NCBI GenBank assembly: GCA_038373885.1
Contig: JAWZYV010010319.1
Span: 1,166,001-1,230,000 of the forward strand
Source of the DNA: Cheiracanthium punctorium
Taxonomy: Eukaryota > Arthropoda > Arachnida > Araneae > Cheiracanthiidae
Length of the DNA: 64,000 nucleotides
Direction of reading: 5' to 3'
Below are positions 46,067-56,345 of the stretch, piece by piece; position 1 is the stretch's first letter, and each line of letters opens with the position of its first letter. A program made the translations under genes and the position numbers. The notes below the pieces were generated by a model. The model did no database searches and was not told the DNA's origin. It saw only the letters and a program-made list of their open reading frames with translations.

Positions 46067-47047
46067 GCTATTTTGTGATTATCTCCAAAATCTCGTCAAA
46101 TTCGGCCCCAGAAAGACTATTGTGTTGAAATATATTTTGTAATCAATGCGTTAGGCATGATTCTTCTTCCTTCTACGACGACTGCTAAATAATTTACTCT
46201 AAAACGTCTTATTAAAATGTGTAAAGCGATTAATCAAAACGTCAGTCGAATGATGAATTCAAGCGTGCTAACCTTATGTTAATTCCTTGCACTGCATAAA
46301 CTGCTTATCTAAAACGGATACCATTTCCCCTGCAGTTTGATCGATGTTTCTAATGATGGTTCAATGTCTTCAATAAGGAAATCATCAAATCAAATTTCTT
46401 CTTCGCAGTCAGCGTCGCGTCATTGATTGAAACACGAACTCGGCATTAGGGGAAAAGTTCTGTAGCGAGGTATTGCGGAAATAGGCAACAAGTGCCAAGT
46501 CCCATTTAATTTCACCTTTTCCCTGGCTTTCTCCAGAGTAATTTTCTTCCACTAACGAACGTTCCCAATGCTTACTAATGGAATAAAAGTGTCCTATTTA
46601 GTATCTCTTTCCACTTAGGATCCTATATATATGTATATTTCCAGACTGCCCCGTTTACTGCATAATCTAATCACTCTTCCACACTTTAACAATGTTTCCA
46701 TTGCTTGCTTGTACGTAATCCTACCAATGGAAATACTCTTATGGTGGTTTTAATTTTTGTGGTAATTTGCTTGATGAGAAACGAAAGTCTGGGTAGAAAT
46801 AAAAACAACAAAAAAGAAATAAATTTGGTTCCATACTCATAATCGCTTGTTATTCCTGAATAGGGCTGGCGTAGATTTAGCGTCTTGTTTCTAAATTCTG
46901 TTTTAATGATCTGTCCTCGTTAGAATGAAGGAAATGCGTCTAAAGCAGACCCAAGTACTTTTTGGTATTTTTGATCCATAAGAAACACTTTCAAAACTTT
47001 GTGTGTGTGGGGGGGGGGGGGAGGGGGAGTTGAAATGCTTAGATTTA
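46067..47047. other. Unannotated, GC-balanced interval
   Basis: The stretch 46150-46720 is less AT-rich than its neighbours and shows no repeat or frame I recognise; it may be unique sequence or decayed transposon. A G-run follows (GT)n at about 47001-47028. Confidence 0.35.
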
Positions 47048-48733
47048 TCTATATATTATTTTGAAACATGTTTTTCTTTCGACAACCGAATCGAGAGTAC
47101 GGCTGGGTGTAAAAACTCGGTTGAGGTGTCTGAAGAAAGGTCTCGGCCCCTAGATGTGCCATCAAAAGAGAAAATCAGAAAAAGCCGAACGGTTTAGGCG
47201 TGGCGGAACAACAAAGATGCAAATTTTCGCCATAGAAATAACATTGTGGTTTATTAACGCAGACGATATTTTTATTTTCGCCATAGAAATAACATTGTGG
47301 TTTATTAACCCCATTGTTGGCAGACGATATTTTTATGCGTAAGCCCCGCAAGGTTTGATTTATTTGGAAAAATATTTGTTAAAAATTGCATCTGTTTGTA
47401 AATGTTGTGTGGCAACAGTGTGTAGTGATAATAAATGTGTTGTTCTAAAAAACGATCTTACGTAAACGATTGATATGCGTAAGCTCCGTAGCGGAACTTC
47501 AAATGTGCAATTTTTCGCCATACATTTTGCTGTCATAAAAGGCCTTCTTTATTTTAGCGCTTTATCGCTTTTTAGCACTAGGGTGCTATTTCGTTCACGC
47601 CCAGACTTTGTCTACTCGATTCTGTTGATAGGATTTGCAGACAGGTTTTGTAGAGATGAACTGTCACGGTGGAAATCTTTTTAAATGTGTTTACCACATA
47701 ACGCGGAAAGGGGGGAGGGCAGAATAAGTCTGACAAGGTTTGCGATTTTTGATAATTGATCGGCACGTTTGCGGCAAAAAAACTTAAAAACCGAACCATG
47801 CCTGGCGATGGTTGTAAAATAGCTTTAGTAGGCAAATTTAATATAGATATTAATTCCAAAGATGTTTTTTATGCAACGAGAAAGACAAATATAGCACACT
47901 CATGGATTATGATGCTCATTCCGAACAGTATTTAAAATTGTGAAGTATAGTTGGAATATGCTTGGCGAAGATTGTAAGATTGTGTGTTTCAGATTTTTTT
48001 CAAACTTTTCTCCATACAAATACATTGTGGTTTGTTAACGACATTGACGGCAGTTATAAACTCCATCTTTAGTTAGCGATTTATCTTTTATTTCTTTAAT
48101 TTTTCAGTTTTCTGTCTGATACGGGATCTTTACCATCCAGGGTAGCTTGAGAAAAGGCAAATAAAGCAGGGAGCGCGCGATCGCCATTTGGCGGATTAGA
48201 CTCTTTTGTGTCTTGCAGAATTCCGAAATTTTTCACTATTTTCGCTTCATACTTTTGGCTACTTGTTTACCTTTCTGCTCCCGTATTTTCTCATGGAATG
48301 CTGTATGTCACTCTTTCAATGGTTAGATCAAAGAATGCTGTGGCAGTCAAGATCATTTAAGAGAATTCACCTGGACGTTTCGTGGTCGATGACTTTACCC
48401 AAAATATCGTCTTCAACGAAATGCTCAATTAGAATTTGTAACTGTATTTGCTCATTCGTTATTTAATATCTACTCTTCTTTTTTTTACTTAATAAAGATA
48501 GTTAAAACAAATTTTAAAGATTTCAATCATTTCAGCGTTATTGTACAGTTGCTAAGAACTGGCGTGAAACCTGTTGTTTACTTTCTGTCACAAGTCATGT
48601 TCCGTTCGCGTCGCTCTTTGATTTTTTTCTGTTAGTTTTGTTCAAGACCTTGGTGACATTCTTGATCGTTTCCATTTATTTTTGAATATTACAGTCAATA
48701 AAGTGACCGTCGAATTCGACGGGTTCCAGCTAG
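47048..48733 (+). mobile_element. Helitron derivative with helicase remnant
   Basis: After A at 47047 the element begins TCTATATATTATTTTG. It ends with a perfect 16-bp palindrome CCGTCGAATTCGACGG (48707-48722), then GTTCCAG and CTAG (48730-48733), followed by T. TC start, 3' hairpin, CTAG end and A/T insertion site are Helitron hallmarks. Inside, TTTTCGCCATAGAAATAACA is repeated 51 bases apart (47223 and 47274), with diverged versions near 47512 and 48003. ATGCGTAAGC-CCG occurs at 47335 and 47474. The 3' part encodes the end of a Pif1-type helicase (48277-48432). The 3' tip resembles that of the Helitron at 431-1899 (hairpin, short spacer, CAGCTAG). Confidence 0.85.
48277..48432 (+). pseudogene. 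Helitron Pif1-type helicase, C-terminal remnant
   Basis: In the frame starting at 48277, the translation opens PVFSHGMLYVTLSMVRSKNA, which corresponds to helicase motif VI of Helitron Rep/helicase proteins (consensus style HGQLYVALSR). After an in-frame TAA at codon 28, the same frame continues with SPGRFVVDDFTQNIVFNEML up to TAG, as in the usual C-terminus (TxNIVYxEVL). The arginine-finger region is altered (LSMVR in place of LSRVR). Upstream Rep and helicase motifs are missing. With the position close to the 3' terminus, this shows that the element is a deletion derivative of an autonomous Helitron. The 86-codon frame at 48206-48466 is in another phase and is a shadow. Confidence 0.72.
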
Positions 48734-50164
48734 TTTAATTTATTTTGGTAAAAAAATTATTCTCAGTAATTTAGGTGAGCTCTGATTATTTTTCATAAAA
48801 TTATTATTTTTTTAAGGGCTTTCAAAATTTAAGAGTCGACATAATTGAGAAAATGTCTTCGAATTTTTAGTTTAGATGAACGATATGATGTATGTTTAGT
48901 TAGAGTATAATTTCATTTTCTTTGTATGAGACATAAATTGATATAACTCTTGTCATATAATTTTAAAATTCTTGAATAGAAATCCTTATTTTTTATTGTA
49001 ACTCATTTTTACATTTAAAATTAGTTTTATAAATGCAATTTCACTGATTTTTGGTGAAAAATTATTAGAATCAAGGAAGGTATTTAGAACGTTAAAAGAT
49101 TCTTCCTTTTCCCCTAAGTAAATTTTGTTTCATTTGAGTCAGGTACAAAAATAAAATTCATTCCTGTGGAAGGGAAACATGCTTCAGATAGTAAAAATAC
49201 ATAACAGAAGTTTTTTTTTAATTATTCATTTATTTCTGAGTTGCTGTTCGATAGCATAAAATTACTAGTTAGAAATGTCGCACGAAATCACAAAACTGGA
49301 ACTACATTTATAAATTGATTCCATTCCATTTATTGAATTACATGATATAGGTTGTAACAGATTCGTAGAAAATGAAACTCTAAAGACTAAATTGCCGTTG
49401 CAAGCACGAGTAAAGCCGATATATTTGACATTATATTCTATACGAATTATCTTTTCTCTAAATACGATTCGAATGAATAATTTTAAACAAAAGTCTTTCA
49501 AGCTTTACATTGAATGAAGCAAATTATGATTTTCGAGCTATATTTGCGTAATTCTAGAGTTGCATATTTTATGACTTGAAAACGTGGATTCATTCCGGAT
49601 CAATAGATACTTTTCTTTCTTTTTTCCCTTTCATTGAAAAACTATTATATTTGAGGTATATTTAGTTGTATCTAGATAAATGTTTGAAAATTGCTACATT
49701 TTCCTACTACATATACCATTGTACCACACGAACATTGAAGAATAATCAACATATATAAAACAATTACATATTTTGCTGATTGATTACATAGTAAAATTGT
49801 TTTTGACTGGTGCTTCTGCGCACCTGTATTTCAGGCAGTTTTAATGATATTTTTACTATGGACAGAAACACTATAATACTTGGAAATTTTCATTGAATAA
49901 AAATTCTTTTTGGTTTTCATGAAAAAAAAAAGAACATTCTATCAATGAAATATTGCGACATTTTTAATCATAAATATGAAAAATTTCATCATAATTGAAA
50001 TAAAATGTACGAGTTTTTCTTAAATGATAATTAAAAAAGGAATAAGAAGAAGCAATTTTGTAAAATTAATTTATTTTCCAATTCTACATTTTTGGCTTTT
50101 CCACGTAATCCATATTGCTTATTTAGAGTCTTTATCATGGCTTAAACTTATTTAAATTCATTAC
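48734..50164. other. Unannotated AT-rich interval
   Basis: No recognised features; a 78-codon minus frame (49265-49501) has no motif. Confidence 0.4.
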
Positions 50165-50562
50165 CATTATTTATGAGCCGTTTTCATTTCTTCTTCGTCT
50201 TTAGGAAGCTTGCCGCCAAGTTGATATTTTAATGTTTAAAAAGTCGAAAATAGCTTGTAGTCCTGAGATATGGGGCTGATGATTCAAAACTGTCTGATCA
50301 AATGAGGTGATCAATTTCTGGACAAACAGCGTGAGGCTTTGCTTTATCACGAAGCAACAAAGCTTCCATTGTCAGCATGCTGCATCTTTTGTTCTAGACG
50401 GTTCGTCTCAACTTGGTCAGCGTTGAATAGTAAGGCGTGAGCATTTATGGTTCTTCCTTGTGGCAGGAGGCAAATTTCTCTAAAAGTTTGATATGAAATT
50501 CCTTCAAAAAGCAAGGTGATTAAGTGGAAAGACAATGAAAATAGGTAGGTACATTTCCTCAA
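50165..50562 (-). pseudogene. mariner transposase remnant
   Basis: The minus frame 50562-50347 (71 codons) contains LLPQGRTINAHALLFNADQV followed by RLEQKMQHADNG. This corresponds to the mariner core where (L/Q)P-G-TIN, an LD-(L/V) stretch and the HDNA catalytic region occur. Further along, after stops and frame changes, the strand reads ISPISQDYKLF and then QLGGKLPKDEEEMKTAHK (about 50222-50169), matching the PPYSPDLAPSDYHLF and LGGKRF-DEEV regions of mariner. The catalytic aspartate of the (H)DN motif is retained, but several frameshifts and stops make it inactive. Terminal repeats were not found. Confidence 0.65.
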
Positions 50563-50649
50563 AAGTGTCTTTAGTTTTTTTTATCTTAAAAAAATAGCTC
50601 TTACTTAAAGAACTTTCCGCTTTTTATTCTGAACCAGACTGGCCGAGAA

Positions 50650-51490
50650 TTTTTACGAATATCTCCCGTTTGCTGGAAGATCAAATGCTGGAGCTGGGCC
50701 GCATTGTTCCCTTTTTTCACTCGCAAGACCAGCTAATGTGTTTGGAAATTTATGTAGAATTCTTAGCAATCAGGAATACCCTTTCTCATCTCACCTTCCA
50801 CTTAAATAGATTTTCAAGAGCTGTGGTACTCAGTGACTCTAGGGCTGCTTTGGAATCTGTGGGCTCACTTTCGAGTTCTCTGTCCTTTGATGTCCTTGAG
50901 TGCCGGAGACTGTTGTGAGGCTTATCTGCCAGGAATATTGTTTTACAGTGAAACTCTTAGCAGTGTGTAGCCCATTGCAATGACATCGCTGATTCATTGA
51001 CCGAACAAGGTACCGTGACTCTGAAAACGTTCCCTTTCAATGTCTGTTTTGGAATAATAAAACACATTATCAAAAGTACAGTGTCTGAGGGGTTTTAAAA
51101 GTCTCGCTGGTAGAACATCTCTAAAGCCTCATAAAGACAAAAAATATCTATTGTCTCAAAATGGCCCAGACATACGTTGGTAGCAGAGTTTAGGATCGTC
51201 GCTGGCCATGGCTGTCTCCAGAAGCACTTACACCGACTCAACATAGATGATAGTCTTTTCTGTAAACTCTGCAATCTGGGGCAAGTAATGGATGGTGGCC
51301 ATCTGATTCATTGCCACACCCTGGCCAGACGTTCTCTAGTGCATCGTCGTTACATGAAGGACCAGGGACCTTTTAAATTCAAAGAATATTTCCCACAGCT
51401 GGTTGTTTTGATTATTCGCTTTTGTACATTTTTCTTCTGTAGCTACCTTATAACCTTTGCCAGTGGAAATAAAAAATATATAACTTTCTC
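50650..51490 (+). pseudogene. LINE ORF2 remnant: RNase H and C-terminal zinc knuckle
   Basis: The plus frame 50670-50918 contains EFLAIRNTLSHL and then AVVLSDSRAALESV, the RNase H pattern of jockey-like non-LTR retrotransposons (E in the first helix, D in LSDS). Just after a stop the strand reads HCNDIADSLTEQGT (about 50973-51014), the last RNase H motif (GN-AD-LAK-G). The frame 51177-51500 begins VAEFRIVAGHGCLQKHLHRL and contains CKLCN...GGHLIHC, a C-x2-C...H-x3-C knuckle typical of the same proteins' C-termini. At least two frame interruptions separate the parts. The reverse transcriptase is absent, as in a 5'-truncated, decayed copy. A SINE has inserted just downstream. Confidence 0.75.
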
Positions 51491-51505
51491 GCAGATTTGA
51501 ATAAA

Positions 51506-51737
51506 TTTGATTGGATTGGATTTGGGGAATACAGCCGATTATCTACGAGAGGGATCTAAGCCAAGTGGAGTGTCCTCATTGGGGGACTTCCTAAAGGGTC
51601 CTAATCCTTATTTAAGCGGATTTTAGGTAGAAAACCACTGAAAATTCCAAACGGCTAGGCTGACGGACGCGACCTGTATTTTAACCATGTACCTTCGTCT
51701 CCTAGTTGAGAGGGCTATGCGCTCGGCCAATGGTTGG
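51506..51737 (-). mobile_element. Complete tRNA-derived SINE with 15-bp TSD
   Basis: GCAGATTTGAATAAA flanks both sides (51491-51505 and 51738-51752). On the minus strand the element starts CCAACCATTGGCCGAGCGC, giving an A-box (TGGCCGAGCGCATAG), followed by a weaker B-box-like GGTACATGGTTAAAAT, the body box CAGTGGTTTTCTACC, and a tail of CCAAT units (CCAAATCCAATCCAATCAAA). The A-box form recalls tRNA-Leu/Ser. It is the best-preserved member of the family that also includes 45910-46057 and probably the copies at 36.3 and 40.7 kb. Confidence 0.82.
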
Positions 51738-51752
51738 GCAGATTTGAATAAA

Positions 51753-53355
51753 ATAACAAATGGATAAATTGAATCTCTCATTATGTATATATTTACGCAC
51801 CAAAACTTATGAAATTACTATAAATAATCTGTTTAGTATTGGTTGATGAAAGATTTACAGATAATTTCTATATTGTTTCACATTAGTTAATTGGCTAATT
51901 ATAAAAGAAAAAAATCTTAATATCAATCAAGTGAAACCAAAATAGCTTCCAGGTGAAGTGTGATTATTCTCTTCAAACAAACTAGAAATTTACCGATAAG
52001 AAACACAACATAAAGCAGTGCAGCAATTATAAGCTGAACTAGAAATGCAATAGGAACGAATTATATTTCATAAATTATTCTTTATTGGAATATTTTCTTC
52101 CTATTTTCCAATATTTCTCTCATAAACACAGCATAGTTCAGTAGTAGAAAGTCAATAATAATAATTTCATAAATGGATCTGAAGGAAATCTATTAAATGC
52201 ATAACAAATAGAATTGTTTTTCAATTATGCATGCCTAAATATAGAGTTCATGTATTGATTGATGCCAGACAGTAATTTCCCTTCTCCCTCAAATCATAAA
52301 ACTTTCAGAGCTCGAAATACGCAAAATGCACTCAAAAATTATAACTTGCTCTACTTCATGTAAAGCATGGAAGCCCCTCGTTTAAAATTAATAATTTGAG
52401 ACCTTTTCTCCAGGAGAAGTTAATTCGTGCAAAGTTGCCTAGTGGAGTTGTTTTACGGTGCGGCGCAATGAAATCTAGCTTTCAAATTACGTTTGGGAAT
52501 ATATTTAAATGGTCACATTCGATGAATTCAAACTATATATTTCAATTTCTCATAAATATATTATCAGAGAGTCAGTGTGTTACGTGCTGCGTATTAATTT
52601 TCCATTTCTCTGGTAGCTGAAATTAGATATCTCCGCGATTTCACTGTGTTATACAAAATTCAACGTTAGTAGCAGTATTTTTTCATGTGATGATTTTTAA
52701 GTTTCCTTTCTTGTTGCAGTGGTTTAAGGTTATTAATGGAAATTATTAGTAAATGCATGTATGATCTATGCGTATGAGTTTTACAGCTTAAAACATCTAA
52801 AAAATTAAAAATATCGTAAGCCAACTTTGTAAGCATGTATGATTTGTAAGCTTACGAAGATTTTCGTTTTTCTATGAAATGACAAATCCACTTCATTTTT
52901 CATAAGTACAAGGTGTGTCACAATATCGTCTCGGATTTGGAAGGCTTATAAAAAATATACATAGTCAACGTCAATGAAATTCGTTCACTAAGGTTTTTGT
53001 AATTTTAAAAATGTGGGCTGTTTGAAATGTAAAATGCCTAAATATATGTAATTTTACACTAAGTACGAATGTCAACTTAAAAGACAGAAAAATAATAAAA
53101 TGTTCGTGTGAAATTTGCATTTTTAATCCCAACGCTTTTGAATTACAAGTTCATTAAAAAATATTCGTTCATTAGAAAAACGAGAATAATCTAGACGTTT
53201 CGCGCAAAGTTTTGAGTCAGTGGCGTCAAAGGAAGGAAACAGCATAAATTTCAAGCAATTCCCAATCGTTATCAGTGGTAAACGGAAGCATGGAGTGAGG
53301 GGTGGAGCTACTGCTCTTTCAAAACGCAAATAAGTCATACAGCCAGCACACAAAA
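51753..53355. other. Unannotated interval
   Basis: AT-rich to mixed. TACAAGGTGTGTCACAATAT at 52907-52926 resembles a mariner/Tc1 terminus and may be the left end of the decayed element whose coding part follows, but no matching right end was found. Frames 52396-52620 and 53123-53353 have no recognised motif. Confidence 0.35.
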
Positions 53356-53359
53356 AAAA

Positions 53360-54110
53360 ATGTTTCGTAGCGCCATTTTAGCCGAATGTTCCACTTGACA
53401 AAACCTGCAGTGAGTACTATTAAAAACGATTCACTATAACTGGAAATAGCCGTTCAGGAAAGGTTCCTGATCGTAAACCAATGTCCGCTGATCGGGAAGT
53501 ACGTCTATTTCGTCAACATATTCTTAAAAATGGGCATTTGGCAGACGCAGATCTTGTCACTTGTAAAAAACAAAGTTTTGAAAAGACCATTTCCTAAGCA
53601 ACTCTGAGTTGATATATCAAAACTACTTTCTGGGTTCTGGATGCCCAGTATTAATCCAAGAAGTGTCCAAAATGCTTCTTCCAAGAACTTATAGGGTATC
53701 GCAAATGACTCTCATGTTCACGTATAACAGATTTAAATAACACATTCTGAACAAAACGACATCTGCTTCATGGACAACTCAGAATGTACACGTACGACTG
53801 CTGGAAAGAAAATTAAAAGTCTGAGTCGACGAAATGGTCTGAAAAGCATCCACGGTAACATAGATTGGTTCTCCACATCCATAGTTAAGAGACTAGAACG
53901 GAAATGAGCTGCTGGTGCAGAATGCCCATGCTATCACATCGCTTTTTGCATAATGCATCAAGACTAGTTTAACTAAAGAGATACTCAAAAGTCTGTCAAT
54001 ACATTAAGGTGTATGGGAAGAACCTGTTTAAAGCTCACTTTGGAAACGTTAAACGAAGCAAAATTAATGTATATCACTGGAAAGAGTTGATTTCGATGAA
54101 AAGAGTGTAC
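53360..54110 (+). pseudogene. Degenerate Tc1-like transposase
   Basis: Pieces in different frames recall Tc1-family transposases. Around 53455 the strand encodes RSGKVPDRKPMSADREVRLF, like the linker after the paired-like DNA-binding domain (GR-R--T-REDR). Around 54074-54115 it encodes ERVDFDEKSVLCLYNS, matching the W-RVLFSDESRFCLYNSDG region with the second catalytic aspartate. Between them are many stops. Confidence rests on these two short stretches. Confidence 0.42.
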
Positions 54111-54117
54111 TTTGCCT

Positions 54118-54435
54118 TTATAACTCTTGGAAAAGCAGGCAACCTTCTTGTAGATTTAGGCCCCAAGGATAGTGATCAATAATAGTGGATAGTGATAAAT
54201 ATTTTGATACTTCATAGGCATTGACCTGTATGCACCCATCATCGTAAAAACACACAGGCAACGGTTCCCTTTCTTTGTCCATTATTGCTTCCCCACATGA
54301 GTCTTTGAATGTTAATTGCCATGTTCTAGCGTGTTGCACTAGCGAACCTTTTATTTTCAGCAACGATGGGAACAAACACGTTAACTCTTTGAGCCGCAAC
54401 CCTTTCTCAATGCTAAAAAGAGCAGCCGTTACCAT
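54118..54435 (-). other. 105-codon open frame abutting MITE copy E
   Basis: Starts inside MITE copy E and reads out through its end. About 17 residues therefore come from the MITE; the remaining ~88 residues, with mixed composition (Cys, Trp, Pro, His), come from flanking DNA. No known family recognised. Possibly a decayed protein-coding fragment into which the MITE inserted. I do not call it a gene. Confidence 0.2.
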
Positions 54436-54561
54436 CGCTCCACTTAACTAATAGCAAGATGGCGGACGATCGAAACGTTAATCACGTGCCACTGATCTAG
54501 AGACCCTTTTTTGACGCAGCTTGCGTTAAAAAAGGGTTTCTAGATCTGTGGCACGCGATGG
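54385..54561 (-). mobile_element. TTAA-type MITE, copy E (truncated)
   Basis: TTAA at 54381-54384 precedes CTCTTTGAGCCGCAACCC, the terminus that forms the right end in copies A-C, so this copy is inverted. It contains one arm with CAAGATGGCGGAC, the loop, and the start of the second arm, then stops abruptly within GGCACGCGATG at about 54561. The other half is missing. Confidence 0.8.
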
Positions 54562-56120
54562 GGCATTATAGGCACAATACTGCAAGCAAATACCGTTTTG
54601 GTACAAGGAATCAGCTAAAGTAAAACTTCTTAATCAAAACATAGAAAATGAATAATTTATCTTTGATTTCAAATCAAGTGTTTTATTTCAGTTTTGGATT
54701 CCTTGCTTTCCTGAGAACAAAAAAAAAAAAAAAAAAATTCATACACTAGTTTTCGAATAAAAAGAAAAAAATACTTATAGATTCAATTTAACATAAATAT
54801 CTCTAAAAAATCAGTGTGTATCATTCAGTGAACTTTTACTGAAATTAATTTTTACGCGAATGGAGTTTTCTTTATCTGGGATTCGAAAATAACATTTCTA
54901 AAGCACTCATAAAAATTTTAGGGCTCAGTTATATCTCTTTAGTTCCAAAAATACCATAAAATATTTTATTTTGGTATCATTATGACATTATATGTATCCA
55001 AGATAGCACTTAAAAGATTTGTGATCCATCACTAAAATTCTCTAACTTCATTTTTTCATTGTTATTAACCAATTTTCAAAAGTAATGGGTTTGTAAAAGT
55101 ATACTAAGCTGCTTTATAGTGCCTTTTATATTATTTAATGTCTCTTAAGGAAATATCGATTAATTTAAATTTGCTGATTTTATTTAGAAATAATGCTACA
55201 GCTTTATTGAAATTTACTCAACATGGACAAGGTGTAACTATAAAGTGGAGGTAATTTCTAGGGGGCCTCCTAGCTCAAAAATACTTATTACAAACAAACC
55301 ATAAAGCATCTAGCTTTAAGATTTCGCCGATATTTATCTAGATTTTAATAAAATATAAATCAATTTAATAAGGCAATGAGGGGTATATAATTTTAAAAAA
55401 TTTAATTTTATTAAGACACGTAATAATTAATTGTTAAATACATTTCAATATTATGCTAACAAATTAGTTATTTATTATCTATTTATTAAAATAATCATGA
55501 TAATTATTCTTATTATTCGAGGATCTTATTACGAACTCCTTGGAATCTGCCGAAATTTGACAAAGATTTTTTTTTCCTGAGAGACGTGAATAATGCGTGC
55601 TATTAAGCATTTTTAATTATTACAGGACTAATTGAAACATAGACTCATGCATCTAGTTCAGAACATAACTTTTTCGAGAAATATATGATTTTCTTTCATT
55701 ATATTTAATAATGAATGCGAAAGGATAAAATAACTTACGTAGGAAAACAGTCATTTGACAAAACCCTCTCGAAAATAATCAAATGTATGGGAAATAAACC
55801 TATTTCGGTTTTGTAAATAAAGGAATTGTTCGTTTAAAAAATAAATGCGCAATTAAATCTGAAATAAATTTTTTTGAATACTTTGGAAATATAAGATTGT
55901 TCTCCTTTTTCATGGATATCTTTCAAATATCTCAGTGCAATTTATTTAGTCATTTAATAAATGCAAAATTCTTCTATTTTGAAGAAACGGTAATTTAAAG
56001 TTGAGATGTTCGGGTTCGGAACTTCACAATGATAATACCTGTTCTACCATTCTTTCTTAAAAAAAGCTATTGCATTTTCCATAAACCATACTCGCAAAAG
56101 TAACTATACCTTGCGCATCT
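54562..56120. other. Unannotated AT-rich interval
   Basis: An A-run of about 18 at 54720-54738; otherwise AT-rich with nothing recognised. Confidence 0.4.
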
Positions 56121-56345
56121 GTTGTGCGCAGTCTTTATTTTCGCACTGTGAGGCAATTAATTTGAATTCGTCAGAACAAATCCAATGAAGGAGTGACTCA
56201 ATGCAAGTAATTTCCCCTTTCCTATCCCCATGTCCCTCTGTTTTTCCTCATGGCTAAGTTCAACGCTTGATTCAATAAAGTAAGCGTTAGTCTAAGTCCT
56301 AACACCGTAAAATCGAATTTATTGAAGGGACCCGAAAAGCTCTCC
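56120..56345. repeat. Unnamed local repeat P, copy 1
   Basis: Blocks AAATCCAATGAAGGAGTGAC, ATTTCCCCTTTCC, CTCATGGCTAAGTTCA, ATTCAATAAAGTAAGCGTTA and ACCGTAAAATCGAATTT occur in the same order at 58355-58500; the block AGAGTAAGTGTTAGTGTAAA recurs at 59865. Unknown type, no inverted ends. Confidence 0.6.

Noticed and set aside
47578..48466. 93- and 86-codon frames inside the second Helitron
   Set aside because: Neither is in the phase of the helicase remnant, and neither has a motif.
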